Shown: positions 16,512-25,597, counted from the stretch's first letter. The stretch is 64,000 nucleotides of DNA from AP-15 sp035538335 (GCA_035538335.1 DATLKN010000032.1:37275-101274), one strand, 5' to 3'. Notes: generated by a model from the sequence alone, not told the origin. A program made the numbers and translations.

Positions 16512-17420
16512 ATGTTCGGTGGATCGTTGAAGCAATTCGGGCCGCGGGCAAAACCGACAGCCGGTCGGCGAGAGGACCGCGATCCGGCGCCTGGCGACCG
16601 GCTCTTTTCCGTCTATCTTCCGGCGCCGCCGCAAGGCGCGCTGCGGATCGTCACCTACAACATCCACACCTGCGTCGGCGTCGACCGGCGCTACGACCCG
16701 GCGCGGGTGGCCGCGGTGTTGCAGGCGATCGATGCCGATATCGCCTGCCTGCAGGAGGTCTACTGCCGCCGCGGCGGCGAACGGCAGATCGATCAGGCGG
16801 CCTATCTCGCCCGCATGACGGGTTGCCGGGTCATCACCGGCACCGGCGTGCGCGACCATCGCCGCCGCTTCCGCAACGCGATCCTGACCCGGCTGCCGGT
16901 GCTTTCCGCCCGCTCGATCGACCTGACGATCGCCGGGCACGAGCCGCGCAGCGCGATCGACGTCGATCTCGCCTTCGGCGAGCGGGTATTGCGCGTCATC
17001 GCCACGCATTTCGGCTTGTCCGCGGCCGAGCGGCGGCTGCAGACGGATCGCCTGATCGCCGCCCTCGCCGAGCCGCCCTCGGCCGAAGGGCGCCGGCCCG
17101 ACGCGGTCTTGCTGATGGGCGACCTCAACGAATGGCGCGGCAAGAGCGGCGGCATCGGCGCGCTCGATCGCCGCCTCGGCCCGGCGGTCGCGCCGCGCAC
17201 CTTCCCGTCATGGCTGCCGGTGCTGCCGCTCGACCGCATCTACACCGAAGGGCCCGCGGATTTGCGTGCGGTGCACGCCTATCGTTCGCCGCTGGCGCGG
17301 CTCGCCTCGGACCACCTGCCGCTCGTCGGCGAATTGTCGCTGGGCGCGGTTGCGCAGCGGCGGCACGAACCCCTGCCGCAGCGCCCGCATCTGCCCGCCG
17401 CCGCGGCGGGCCGGGGCTGA
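16512..17420 (+). CDS. Endonuclease/exonuclease/phosphatase (EEP) family protein
   Basis: A 302-residue Mg-dependent phosphodiesterase-fold protein. The EEP active-site motifs are RIVTYNIHTCVG, CLQEVYCRRGG (catalytic Glu), LLMGDLNEW (Asp-Leu-Asn) and LASDHLPLVGEL (Ser-Asp-His). Family members cleave DNA, RNA, phosphoinositides or sphingomyelin, and the sequence does not say which. The N-terminal 45 residues are poorly ordered, with no signal peptide. The C-terminus has an Arg/Pro/Ala-rich tail. A small conserved-looking gene follows nine bases downstream and is probably co-transcribed. Confidence 0.85.
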   Translation: MFGGSLKQFGPRAKPTAGRREDRDPAPGDRLFSVYLPAPPQGALRIVTYNIHTCVGVDRRYDPARVAAVLQAIDADIACLQEVYCRRGGERQIDQAAYLARMTGCRVITGTGVRDHRRRFRNAILTRLPVLSARSIDLTIAGHEPRSAIDVDLAFGERVLRVIATHFGLSAAERRLQTDRLIAALAEPPSAEGRRPDAVLLMGDLNEWRGKSGGIGALDRRLGPAVAPRTFPSWLPVLPLDRIYTEGPADLRAVHAYRSPLARLASDHLPLVGELSLGAVAQRRHEPLPQRPHLPAAAAGRG

Positions 17421-17429
17421 GCCGGTGCC

Positions 17430-17777
17430 ATGCCGCCGAAACGCAACCCCCTCGGCCTCAACACGCTGCAGCTGAAGACGCTCACTCTGCTGCAGGCGCT
17501 AGCGCAGCTTCCCGAAATCTCGCAACCCGGCGAGGAGCCGGGGAGCGTTCTCGTCAACGGGCTGCCGTCGCCGCACGGCGACCATTTCCATCTCGGCGAC
17601 GCGGTCGTCGCATCCCGCGACGCGACCGGCTTGCGCAACCCCTCGGTCTGGGCGGCGCTCGTGCGCAAAGGCCTCGTGCGGCCCGGGTCCGCGCCCGGCA
17701 CGGCGCTCGTCACGCCGCTCGGCGTCGGCTACGAGACGGGGCTCGCGCAAGCGATCCTGCACCGCGCGCCGCACTGA
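17430..17777 (+). CDS. Small conserved hypothetical protein
   Basis: A 115-residue protein, MPPKRNPLGLNTLQLKTLTL..., whose function I do not recognise. It follows the EEP gene by nine bases and reads like a real alphaproteobacterial gene: codon use matches its neighbours and it has no low-complexity runs. It shows a helical N-terminal third (LNTLQLKTLTLLQALAQL), a His/Asp-containing loop (SPHGDHFHLGDAVVASRDAT) and a helical segment NPSVWAALVRKGLVR that could be a winged-helix remnant. No signal peptide or membrane segment is present. Co-transcription with the EEP gene is the only functional hint. Confidence 0.65.
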   Translation: MPPKRNPLGLNTLQLKTLTLLQALAQLPEISQPGEEPGSVLVNGLPSPHGDHFHLGDAVVASRDATGLRNPSVWAALVRKGLVRPGSAPGTALVTPLGVGYETGLAQAILHRAPH

Positions 17778-17790
17778 TCCCGGCGCCGCC

Positions 17791-18663
17791 TCACCACGAA
17801 AAACGGCGGACGATCCCTACCGGGCGATAGGGGCCGCGGGCGAGCGCGCGCTCGATCGCCGCGAGGTCGAGCGGGCGGTCGCCGACGGCGCCGAATTCCT
17901 CGGCGTGGATGCCGCCGGCGACCAGGAGGCAGTCGAGGCCAGCCGCCTCGGCGCCCGCGAGGTCGGTGCGCAGGCTGTCGCCGACCGCCAGGATCCGCCG
18001 CCGGTCGGCGATGCCGATCAGCGCGAGGCAGGTGTCGTAGACGGAAGGCCAGGGCTTGCCGTGCCAGCGCACGAGGCCGCCGATGCTCTCGTAGAACTGC
18101 GCCAGCGCGCCGGCGCAGAGCGCCAGGTCGCCGCCGTGGTTGACCACCAGATCGGGGTTGGCGCAGATCATCGGCAGATGCCGGCCGAGCGCCCGGCGGA
18201 GCACCGGCTCGTAATCCTCGACTCGGTCGCGCCAGCCGGCGGGGCCGGTGTTCAGAATGAAATCGGCGTCGTCGGGACCGCCGACGAAGTCGAGGTCGAG
18301 CCCCTCGCGGATCTCGATGTCGCGCTCGGAACCGATATGCAGGCAGTGTCGGCCGAGGCTCGCATAGAACGGATCGTCGCGGCGCCGCAGATGCTGCCAG
18401 GCCTCTTCGCCCGACGACATCACGTGATGATAAAGCTCGGGCGGCACGCCGATCCTGGTGATCCGCCGCACGACGTCGTCGGCCCGGCGGGGCGCGTTCG
18501 ACAAAAGCGCGATGCGGTTCCGGGCGGCGATCAGCGCCGCCATGCAGTCGAGCGCCCCCGGCAGCGGTGCCAGCCCGTCATGGATCACCCCCCAGAGGTC
18601 GAGGATGAAGCCGTCGTAACGCGCCGCCAGCTCGGCGACGCCGGATAAGAGCCGTGCCGTCAT
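17791..18663 (-). CDS. HAD superfamily class IIA phosphatase
   Basis: A 290-residue HAD hydrolase of subclass IIA (NagD/CbbY-like, the alphaproteobacterial TIGR01459 type). The nucleophile motif is FILDLWGVIHDG, in which the first Asp is the phosphoacceptor. Motif II is ALLSNAPRR. The IIA cap follows (about 80-190). The C-terminal Mg site is RRILAVGDSLRTDLAGAEAAGLD. The start MTARLLSGVAELAARYDGF at 18663 is preceded by GGGGGA; an upstream in-frame start would precede the conserved region. The substrate is probably a small sugar or nucleotide phosphate. It is convergent with the gene ending at 17777. Confidence 0.88.
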   Translation of the reverse strand: MTARLLSGVAELAARYDGFILDLWGVIHDGLAPLPGALDCMAALIAARNRIALLSNAPRRADDVVRRITRIGVPPELYHHVMSSGEEAWQHLRRRDDPFYASLGRHCLHIGSERDIEIREGLDLDFVGGPDDADFILNTGPAGWRDRVEDYEPVLRRALGRHLPMICANPDLVVNHGGDLALCAGALAQFYESIGGLVRWHGKPWPSVYDTCLALIGIADRRRILAVGDSLRTDLAGAEAAGLDCLLVAGGIHAEEFGAVGDRPLDLAAIERALARGPYRPVGIVRRFSW

Positions 18664-18823
18664 GGTCCCCCGGAAGAAATCGGAAACCCGAATGGGCGGC
18701 GACGCTATCACCGTTGCCGCCGCATGTCCCGCCGCCCGCGGCTCCTCACCTCCCGCTGCTGCGCGCGCAGGGCCGGTTGAGGAGGAGTCTGCAATCGGCG
18801 CGCCTTAAGCCTATATCAGCCGG

Positions 18824-19843
18824 ATGTCCAAGGCCGCGCCGCATCCCGACAATTGGCTCTTGAAGACCGCTGCCGGCCTCTATTGCGCGCCCGGCGGCTT
18901 CCATATCGATCCGGTCGTCCCGGTACCGCGCGCGGTCATCACGCACGGGCATTCCGACCACGCCCGGCCGGGGAACGGGCAGGTGCTGGCGACCAAAGAG
19001 ACGCTCGCGATCATGCGGGCGCGCCTGGGCGGGGCCGCCGGAGCGAGCCTGCAAGCGGCCGCCTACGGCGAAAGCCTGCGGCTCGGCGAGGTCGCGCTGC
19101 GCCTCGTGCCGGCCGGGCATATCCTCGGCAGCGCGCAGGCAGTCATCGAATACGGCGGCAGAAGGGTTGTCGTCTCCGGCGATTACAAGCGCCGGGCCGA
19201 CCCGACCTGCGCCGCCTTCGAGCTTTGCCGCTGCGATCTCTTTGTCACCGAGGCGACCTTCGCGCTGCCGGTCTTCCGTCACCCGCCGCCCGAGAAGGAG
19301 ATCGGGAAGCTGCTGCATTCGCTTGCGCTGTTCCCTGAGCGCTGCCATCTCGTCGGCGTCTATGCGCTCGGCAAATGCCAGCGCGTCCTCGCGCTGCTGC
19401 GGCAGGCCGGGTACGACGAACCCGTGTACCTGCACGGCGCCCTCGTCGCGCTCTGCGATCTATATGAGGAGGCGGGCGTCAAGCTCGGTCCCGTGCTGCG
19501 AGCGACCGGGCTGCCGCGCGAGGCGCTGAAGGGCCGGATCGTGCTCGCCCCGCCGGCGGCGCTCGCCGACCGCTGGTCGCGCTTGCTGCCCGACCCCGTG
19601 ATCGCCTTCGCCTCGGGCTGGATGCGGGTGCGCCAGCGGGCGAAGGCGCGCGGCATCGAATTGCCGCTCGTCATCTCCGACCATGCCGATTGGGACGAGC
19701 TGACAGGCACGATCGAGGCGGTCGGTGCCGAGGACGTTTGGGTCACGCACGGCCGCGAGGAAGCGCTCGTCCATTACGCGGCGGCGCGCGGCCGCAACGC
19801 CCGCGCGGTGTCGCTCTCCGGCTTCGAGGAGGAGGAGGGGTGA
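18824..19843 (+). CDS. DNA ligase-associated metallo-beta-lactamase-fold exonuclease
   Basis: A 339-residue MBL-fold nuclease of the kind named ligase-associated DNA exonuclease. The zinc motif is VITHGHSDHARPGNG (HxHxDH), with PAGHILGSAQAVIEYGGRRV VVSGDYKRRADPTC as the family-typical second metal region and ISDHADWDEL later. Its stop overlaps the GTG start of an ATP-dependent DNA ligase (GTGA at 19840-19843), so the two are translationally coupled. In other genomes the pair occurs with an Lhr-type helicase and a phosphoesterase as a putative DNA repair set. Those two partners are not adjacent here. Confidence 0.9.
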   Translation: MSKAAPHPDNWLLKTAAGLYCAPGGFHIDPVVPVPRAVITHGHSDHARPGNGQVLATKETLAIMRARLGGAAGASLQAAAYGESLRLGEVALRLVPAGHILGSAQAVIEYGGRRVVVSGDYKRRADPTCAAFELCRCDLFVTEATFALPVFRHPPPEKEIGKLLHSLALFPERCHLVGVYALGKCQRVLALLRQAGYDEPVYLHGALVALCDLYEEAGVKLGPVLRATGLPREALKGRIVLAPPAALADRWSRLLPDPVIAFASGWMRVRQRAKARGIELPLVISDHADWDELTGTIEAVGAEDVWVTHGREEALVHYAAARGRNARAVSLSGFEEEEG

Positions 19844-21408
19844 CGCCGTTCGCGCGGCTGCTCGACGCGCTCCTCTTCATGCATTCGCGCAACGGCAAGC
19901 TGCGCCTGATGCAGGAATATTTCGCGGCCGAACCCGATCCCGACCGCGGCTGGGCATTGGCGGCGCTCACGGGCGAACTCGCCTTCGAGGCGGCAAAGCC
20001 GCGCGAGGTGCGCGCGCTTGCCGCCCAACGGGTCGACCCCGCGCTCTTCGAATGGTCATTGGATTTCGTCGGCGACCTCGCCGAGACGGTGGCGCTGATC
20101 TGGCCGGAAAAGGGCGAGGCGGGCGCGCCTGCGCCGCGCCTTTCCGAGATCGTCGCGACGCTCGGGCGGGCGAGCCGCGCCGAGGTCGCGGGTCATCTCT
20201 CAGCCTGGCTCGACGGGCTCGACGCGACCGGGCGCTGGGCGCTGATCAAGCTCGTCACCGGGGCGCTCAGGATCGGCGTCTCGGCGCGGCTCGCGAAGGC
20301 CGCGCTGGCGCAATTGAGCGGCATCGAGCTCGACCGCATCGAGGAGATCTGGCACGGGCTTGCCCCGCCTTACGAAGGCCTCTTCGCTTGGCTCGAAGGG
20401 CGCGGCCCGGCACCCGAGGCCGGCGGGCGGGCGAATTTCTGCCCGCTGATGCTGGCGCAGCCGATCGAGGAGGGGGAGCTCGCGAAGCTCGACCCGGCCG
20501 ACTATCTCGCGGAATGGAAATGGGACGGGATCCGCGTGCAGCTCGCCGCCCGCGGCATGGAAAAGCGGCTCTTTTCGCGCGGCGGCGAGGAGATCGGCGC
20601 GGCCTTTCCGGACATCCTCGCGACGATCCCCGAGGAAGCGACGCTCGACGGCGAGCTGCTCGTCCTGCGCGCGGGCGAGGCGATGCCGTTCAACGACCTG
20701 CAGCAGCGCCTCAACCGCAAGACGCCGACCGCGAAGATGCTGGCCGAATACCCGGCGGCGGTGCGGCTCTACGACATCCTGCGCGAGGGCGATGAGGATC
20801 TGCGGCCGCTGCCCTTCATCGAGCGCCGCCGCCGGCTCGAAGCCTGGTATGGGCGCGCGCCGCACCCGGCGCTCGATCTCTCGCCGCTCCTGCCCTTTTC
20901 AGATTGGCCGCAGCTGGCCGAAATGCGCGCCGGCGCGCGCGCCCGCGGCATCGAGGGCGTGATGCTGAAGCACGCCCGATCGCCCTATCTCGCCGGCCGG
21001 CCGAAGGGGCCTTGGTTCAAATGGAAGCGCGGCGCCCTGACGATCGACGCCGTGCTCCTCTACGCGCAGCGCGGCCACGGCAAGCGCTCCTCGCTCTATT
21101 CAGACTATACCTTCGGCGTGTGGAAGGAGGGCGAACTGGTGCCGGTCGGCAAGGCCTATTCGGGCTATACCGACGAGGAACTCTTCCGCCTCGACCGCTG
21201 GATTCGCGAGCACACGGCCGACCGCTACGGCCCGGTGCGCGCGGTCGCGCCGGCATTGGTGCTCGAGGTCGCCTTCGACAGCGTGCACCGTTCGACGCGC
21301 CACAAATCGGGCGTCGCGATGCGTTTTCCGCGCATCCACCGCATCCGCTGGGACAAACCCTGCCGCGAGGCCGACACGCTCGCCGCGCTGGAGGCGCTGC
21401 TGAGCTGA
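19840..21408 (+). CDS. ATP-dependent DNA ligase (repair type)
   Basis: A 522-residue ATP-dependent DNA ligase of the type associated with cisplatin/damage response in alphaproteobacteria, separate from the NAD-dependent replicative LigA. It has an N-terminal DNA-binding domain (1-200). The adenylation domain has motif I EWKWDGIRVQL (adenylated Lys227), SRGGEEIG, LDGELLVLR, EGVMLKHARSPY and the WFKWKRG motif. An OB domain (about 400-522) shows SGYTDEELFRLDRW and VAFDSVHRSTRHKSGVAMRF. The GTG start overlaps the exonuclease stop. A strong inverted repeat follows the stop. Confidence 0.94.
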   Translation: MTPFARLLDALLFMHSRNGKLRLMQEYFAAEPDPDRGWALAALTGELAFEAAKPREVRALAAQRVDPALFEWSLDFVGDLAETVALIWPEKGEAGAPAPRLSEIVATLGRASRAEVAGHLSAWLDGLDATGRWALIKLVTGALRIGVSARLAKAALAQLSGIELDRIEEIWHGLAPPYEGLFAWLEGRGPAPEAGGRANFCPLMLAQPIEEGELAKLDPADYLAEWKWDGIRVQLAARGMEKRLFSRGGEEIGAAFPDILATIPEEATLDGELLVLRAGEAMPFNDLQQRLNRKTPTAKMLAEYPAAVRLYDILREGDEDLRPLPFIERRRRLEAWYGRAPHPALDLSPLLPFSDWPQLAEMRAGARARGIEGVMLKHARSPYLAGRPKGPWFKWKRGALTIDAVLLYAQRGHGKRSSLYSDYTFGVWKEGELVPVGKAYSGYTDEELFRLDRWIREHTADRYGPVRAVAPALVLEVAFDSVHRSTRHKSGVAMRFPRIHRIRWDKPCREADTLAALEALLS

Positions 21409-21411
21409 TTG

Positions 21412-21440
21412 CCCTCTCCGTCCCGAGGCGGACGGGGAGG
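21412..21440. terminator. Hairpin between convergent ligase and epimerase genes (family D repeat)
   Basis: CCTCTCCGTCC (21413-21423) pairs with GGACGGGGAGG (21430-21440): eleven base pairs including one G-T, around a six-base loop. It fills the space between two convergent stop codons and could end transcription from both sides, although it has no long T tract. Similar CCTCTCC/GGAGAGG palindromes occur at 29111-29136 and 59926-60043. Confidence 0.6.
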
Positions 21441-23390
21441 TCAGCCTCCCGACGCCGCGGCGGCGCTGGGCCGGGCGGGGCCGCGGCGGTATTCGGGGAC
21501 GAGACGCTCCAGGAGGTCGATGACGCGCTCGGCGCGGCGCGCGCGGGCATGCTCTTCGAGTTCGTCGATCGAGCGGGCGAGCATCGCGTAATCGGCGGTG
21601 CGTGGCGCCGCGAGCCGGATCGCCGGGTTCGCGGTCGGCATCAGCGGCTCGTCCTTGTGGAACAGCTCCTCGTGCAGCTTTTCGCCGGGGCGCAGGCCGA
21701 TGAACTCGATGCCGACGTCGCGCTCCGGGCGGCGGCCGGCGAGCCGGATCATCTGCCGCGCCAGATCGACGATCTTGATCGGCTCACCCATGTCGAGGAC
21801 GAAGATCTTGCCGCGCGCCTCTGTCCCGTCGGCGGCGGGTGCCAGGGCCGAGGCCTGCAGCACCAGCTCGACCGCCTCGCGCACGGTCATGAAGAAGCGC
21901 GACACCTCGGGATGGGTCACGGTCAACGGCCCGCCGGCGGCGAGCTGGCGCGTGAAGAGCGGCACGACCGAGCCCGTCGAGCCGAGCACGTTGCCGAACC
22001 GCACCGTCACATAGCGCGTGCCCTGCCCCGAGGCGGCGAGCCGGCGCGCCTCGTAGAGGTCGAGGGCCTGGCAGAACCCTTCGGCGACGCGCTTCGTCGC
22101 GCCCATGACGCTCGTCGGGTTGACCGCCTTGTCGGTCGAGATCATGACGACGAGCGCGGCCCCGAAGGCGCGCGCCGCCTCGGCGACGTTGCGGCTGCCG
22201 ACGACGTTGGTAAGGACGCCCTCGACCGGGTTCGCCTCGACGATCGGCACATGCTTCAGCGCGGCGGCGTGAAAGACGATCTCGGGCTGCTCGGCGCCGA
22301 CCGCCTCGTCGATCTGGGCGCGCTCGCGCACATCGCTCAAGGCCGGCGACAGCACAAGGCCGGGCCAGCGCTCGCGCAATTCCGTCTCGATCGAGTAGAG
22401 CGCGAATTCCCCATTGTCGAGAAGTCCGAGCCGGGCCGGCTCCAGGGCCGCGATCTGCCGCGCCAGCTCCGCGCCGATCGTGCCGCCGGCGCCGGTCACC
22501 AGCACGCGGCGCCCGCGCACGAGACGCGCCATGCCCTCGCGGTCGAGCATCGCTTGCGGGCGGCCGAGCAAATCCTCGAGCGCGATCGGTTCGACGAGTC
22601 GGTCGGGCGCCTCGAGATTGTGCTGGAAATGCGTCAGGCGGGGCAATTGCGCGAGCGGGATCGCGAGCGCGTCCGCCCGTTCGAGCAGCTGGCGCAGCGG
22701 CGCCCCGGTCATGCCCTGAGCGGTGAGGATCAGCTTTTGCGGCCGCCGGCCGCGTGCTTCGAGCCGGCCGACGACGCGCTCCAGATCGTCAAGCAGCCCC
22801 AGCACTGGCACGCCCAGCATCTCGCGCCCGACCCGCGACGGCGTATCGGCGAGCACGCCGACGACGCGGTAGGCCGCGCGCGGGTCGCGCGCCATCTCGC
22901 GGATGAAGGTATCGGCGCCGTCCTTGGTGCCGATCAGCAATACCGGCACGCGCGATTCGCCGGCGCGCTCCTTGATGTGATCGAGGCCGCGATCCTTGAA
23001 CAGGCGATAGCCGAGCCGCGGGCCGCCGAGCAGCGCCACCAGGACGAGCCAATCGATCAGCAGCGTCGAGCGCGGCAAGGCGGCGAGCCGCGTGGCGAGG
23101 AACATCGCCGGCAGGAATATCAGGATCGACAAGGTCGCCGCGCGCGCGATGTTGAAAAGGTCGGGCAGCGAGGCGTAGCGCCAGATGCCGCGATAGAGCC
23201 CCGTCAATAGAAAGACCGCGGCGGCGATCAGCGTGAAGCTGCCGACATAGATGACGGTCAGGCGCGGTTGGTAGCTGAGGACGCCGCCGCCCAAGCGCAG
23301 AAACAGCGCGATCACGAGCGACAGCGCCGCCATCACGATGTCGTGCAGGAACGCAAGCAAGGCTCGCCGGGAATTCGGGAAGATCGACAC
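21441..23390 (-). CDS. Membrane nucleoside-diphosphate-sugar epimerase/dehydratase (WbpM/CapD/PglF family)
   Basis: A polysaccharide-biosynthesis protein of about 649 residues. The first about 130 residues hold four membrane helices (LLAFLHDIVMAALSLVIALF, YVGSFTLIAAAVFLLTGLY and others). A CoA-binding-like Rossmann domain (VPVLLIGTKDGADTFIREM) follows, then an SDR catalytic domain with VTGAGGTIGAELARQIAA, STDKAVNPTSVMGATKRVAE (the MxxxK version of the catalytic motif typical of this family) and RPGEKLHEELF. Such enzymes are 4,6-dehydratases making UDP-diNAcBac-type or related deoxysugars. The GTG at 23390 is preferred; an ATG at 23510 would add 40 residues that do not look coding, overlapping the divergent channel gene by two bases. 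Confidence 0.88.
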   Translation of the reverse strand: MSIFPNSRRALLAFLHDIVMAALSLVIALFLRLGGGVLSYQPRLTVIYVGSFTLIAAAVFLLTGLYRGIWRYASLPDLFNIARAATLSILIFLPAMFLATRLAALPRSTLLIDWLVLVALLGGPRLGYRLFKDRGLDHIKERAGESRVPVLLIGTKDGADTFIREMARDPRAAYRVVGVLADTPSRVGREMLGVPVLGLLDDLERVVGRLEARGRRPQKLILTAQGMTGAPLRQLLERADALAIPLAQLPRLTHFQHNLEAPDRLVEPIALEDLLGRPQAMLDREGMARLVRGRRVLVTGAGGTIGAELARQIAALEPARLGLLDNGEFALYSIETELRERWPGLVLSPALSDVRERAQIDEAVGAEQPEIVFHAAALKHVPIVEANPVEGVLTNVVGSRNVAEAARAFGAALVVMISTDKAVNPTSVMGATKRVAEGFCQALDLYEARRLAASGQGTRYVTVRFGNVLGSTGSVVPLFTRQLAAGGPLTVTHPEVSRFFMTVREAVELVLQASALAPAADGTEARGKIFVLDMGEPIKIVDLARQMIRLAGRRPERDVGIEFIGLRPGEKLHEELFHKDEPLMPTANPAIRLAAPRTADYAMLARSIDELEEHARARRAERVIDLLERLVPEYRRGPARPSAAAASGG

Positions 23391-23508
23391 GGTGCAAAAG
23401 GCGGTTGGCGGGTTCGCGCGCCCTCTATAGCAGAAATCGACGAGCTGGCGAAATTCCCGCCATCCCGGAATGACGCTGCCGCCGTTAAACAACCTGCTAG
23501 AATAGGGC

Positions 23509-24723
23509 ATGACCCGCGACCGTCTTTACCGGATCATGCAGCCGGAGGCTGCCGGCCGCGCGGCGGGCACGCTGCGCGGCGTGCACCACGCGATGGTCGC
23601 GGCCGGGATCGGCATCATGCTCGCCGATACCGAGGCGACGATGCGGCGGGCCTACGACACCGGCCTCGATCTCGCCTTTCATCTCGTCTGCCTGTTCTTC
23701 GCCGCCGAATATGCGGCCCGGCTTTTCGCCGCCCCTTCCGCTCCCGGAGAGCATCACGCCAGATGGCGATCGCGGCTCGCCTGGGCGTTGTCGCTCGGCG
23801 GCGTCTTCGACCTTTTGGGCGCCTTGCCCGGGCTGCTCGACATCCTCTTCGGGCGGCGCTACGCCTCGCTGTTCGGCTTCGTCTGGGTCTTCAAGCTCGT
23901 CCGCTACTCGCCGGGCCTGCAGAGCCTTCGCCGGGTCGTCAGCGACGCCCGGCACGCGCTCTTGTCGGTGCTGCTCGGGTTCGGGATCGTGCTGCTCGCC
24001 GCGGCGAGCCTTGCTTATCTGTTCGAACGCCGGGCGCAGCCCGATGTGTTCGGGTCGATCCCGGCGGCTTTGTGGTGGGCGATCGCGACCCTGACGACGA
24101 CCGGCTACGGCGACGTCGTGCCGCACACCATGGCCGGCCGCATGTTGGCCGGCGTCGTCATGGTCGGCGGCATTCTCGTCTTCGCGCTGTGGGCCGGCAT
24201 TCTCGCCACCGGCTATGCGGAGGAAATGCGCCGCCGCGCCTTTCTGCGCACCTGGGACCTCGTCGCCAAGGTGCCGTTCTTTCACGATGTCGGAGCTGCC
24301 ATCATCGCCGAGGTGACGCGCCTTTTGCGGCCCCGCGAATTCCCGGCGCGCGCCTTCATCATGCGCCGCGGCGAGCCGGGCGATTGCATGTACTTCATCG
24401 CCTCGGGCGAGGTCGAGGTCCGCCTGCGGCCGGATCCGGTGCGCCTCAAGGCCGGCGATTTCTTCGGCGAGATGGCGCTGTTGTCGGGCAGCCCGCGCAG
24501 CGCCTCGATCGTCGCGGTCACGCCGTGCACGCTGCTCTCGCTCGACATCGTGAATTTCCGCGAGCTGCTGGGTCGGCAGCCGGAGCTGGCTAGGGCGATC
24601 CGCGACGAGGCGCAGCGGCGGCGCGAGCGCGATGCGGGCGAAGCGCCGTCGCGCGTTCGCACCGGCGCGGTGCGCCGCGCCGGTCAGCCGGAGTCCGAGC
24701 CGTCGGAGGCGAGCGGCTCGTAA
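23509..24723 (+). CDS. Cyclic nucleotide-gated potassium channel (MlotiK1-like)
   Basis: A 404-residue inner-membrane channel. Six helices occupy about residues 25-230. The pore loop carries the K+ selectivity filter TTTGYGD (196-202) after the pore helix AALWWAIATL. The S4-like segment FKLVRYSPGLQSLRRVV has three to four arginines. A C-linker leads to a cNMP-binding domain (about 265-365) with GDCMYFIASGEVEVRL and the phosphate-binding cassette FFGEMALLSGSPRSASI. The organisation matches MlotiK1 of Mesorhizobium loti, which is gated by cAMP. The last 40 bases overlap the end of the convergent DUF455 gene. The tail after the cNMP domain is Arg/Glu/Ser-rich. Confidence 0.92.
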   Translation: MTRDRLYRIMQPEAAGRAAGTLRGVHHAMVAAGIGIMLADTEATMRRAYDTGLDLAFHLVCLFFAAEYAARLFAAPSAPGEHHARWRSRLAWALSLGGVFDLLGALPGLLDILFGRRYASLFGFVWVFKLVRYSPGLQSLRRVVSDARHALLSVLLGFGIVLLAAASLAYLFERRAQPDVFGSIPAALWWAIATLTTTGYGDVVPHTMAGRMLAGVVMVGGILVFALWAGILATGYAEEMRRRAFLRTWDLVAKVPFFHDVGAAIIAEVTRLLRPREFPARAFIMRRGEPGDCMYFIASGEVEVRLRPDPVRLKAGDFFGEMALLSGSPRSASIVAVTPCTLLSLDIVNFRELLGRQPELARAIRDEAQRRRERDAGEAPSRVRTGAVRRAGQPESEPSEASGS

Positions 24724-25511
24724 TAGGCGGCCGGAAGCCCGGCGGCCTCGCGTGCCGCGCGGTTGAAGGGCGGCTTCAATTCGCCCTTGAAACAGCGCCG
24801 GACGCGGTCGCGAAAGACGGCTGTCGGTTCGAGCCCCTCGCGCCGGCAGAGCCACTCGAACCAGCGCCGCCCGACCCTGACATGGCCGATCTCGTCGGCG
24901 AGGATGCGGCGGAGGATGCTGGCGCTGTCGTGGTCGCCGGCGGCGTCGAGTCGCGCCGCCATCGCCGGCGTCACGTCGAGGCCGCGCGCCTCGAGGACGA
25001 GCGGCACGACGGCGAGCCGTGCGACGAGGTCGCCCGCGGTCGCGCAGGCCGCTTCCCAGAGCCCGTCATGCGCCGGCATGTCGCCGTAGGCGCGGCCGAA
25101 TTTTTCGAGCCGCCGCGCGAGCAGCGTGAAATGCCGCGCCTCCTCGGCGGCGACTGAGACCCAATCGTCGTAAAATCGGCGCGGCAGATCTTCTGCGGCA
25201 AAGCGCGCAAGAAGGTCCCAGGCGAGGTCGATCGCGTTCAATTCGATATGCGCGAGCGCGTGCAGCAGCGCCGCGCGTCCGGCGGGCGAGCCGAAATTGC
25301 GGCGCCGCGGCATCTCGCGTGGCGGCCGCAGCGGCGGGCGCTGCGGCCGCGCCGGGCGTGGCGGCGGCGGGCTGTCGCCGATCGGCAGCGCCCCGGCCGA
25401 CCACAGGCGAGCGAGCGTGGCACTCTCGCTCGCCTTCGCCGCCGGGCTGGCGGTCGCCAGGATGGCGGCGGCGCCGGCGGTCAGCGAGCGGGGAGACTTG
25501 TTGCTTTTCAT
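24684..25511 (-). CDS. DUF455 ferritin-like family protein
   Basis: A 275-residue protein with a four-helix ferritin-like di-metal fold (DUF455). Candidate metal ligands are HIELNAIDLAW, the VAAEEARHFTLLARRLE helix, LVLEARGLDVTP and ILADEIGHVRVGRRW. The N-terminal about 70 residues are Pro/Ala/Arg-rich and poorly conserved, so the true start is uncertain: the ATG at 25511 has no clear ribosome site, and the globular part begins around residue 70. Its enzymatic role is unknown; some relatives accompany tRNA-modifying or oxidase genes. It overlaps the end of the channel gene by 40 bases on the opposite strand. Confidence 0.8.
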   Translation of the reverse strand: MKSNKSPRSLTAGAAAILATASPAAKASESATLARLWSAGALPIGDSPPPPRPARPQRPPLRPPREMPRRRNFGSPAGRAALLHALAHIELNAIDLAWDLLARFAAEDLPRRFYDDWVSVAAEEARHFTLLARRLEKFGRAYGDMPAHDGLWEAACATAGDLVARLAVVPLVLEARGLDVTPAMAARLDAAGDHDSASILRRILADEIGHVRVGRRWFEWLCRREGLEPTAVFRDRVRRCFKGELKPPFNRAAREAAGLPAAYYEPLASDGSDSG

Positions 25512-25530
25512 TTCGAGGAGGCCGAAGGCC

Positions 25531-25590
25531 GATGAAGCAATCTCGAAGCCCTGCATCACGAGATTGCTTCGCTTCGCTCGCAATGACGAC
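25531..25590. repeat. Family A inverted repeat (copy 3)
   Basis: The right arm ACGAGATTGCTTCGCTTCGC TCGCAATGACGAC (25558-25590) is the reverse complement of the family A unit; the left piece GATGAAGCAATCTCGAAG (from 25531) gives the opposite arm. It fills the gap between the DUF455 gene and the bcp stop. Confidence 0.8.
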
Positions 25591-25597
25591 CGGGTCG

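Noticed and set aside
18664..18823. LexA/SOS box before the exonuclease-ligase pair
   Set aside because: I looked for GTTC/GAAC dyads with the alphaproteobacterial spacing and found none.
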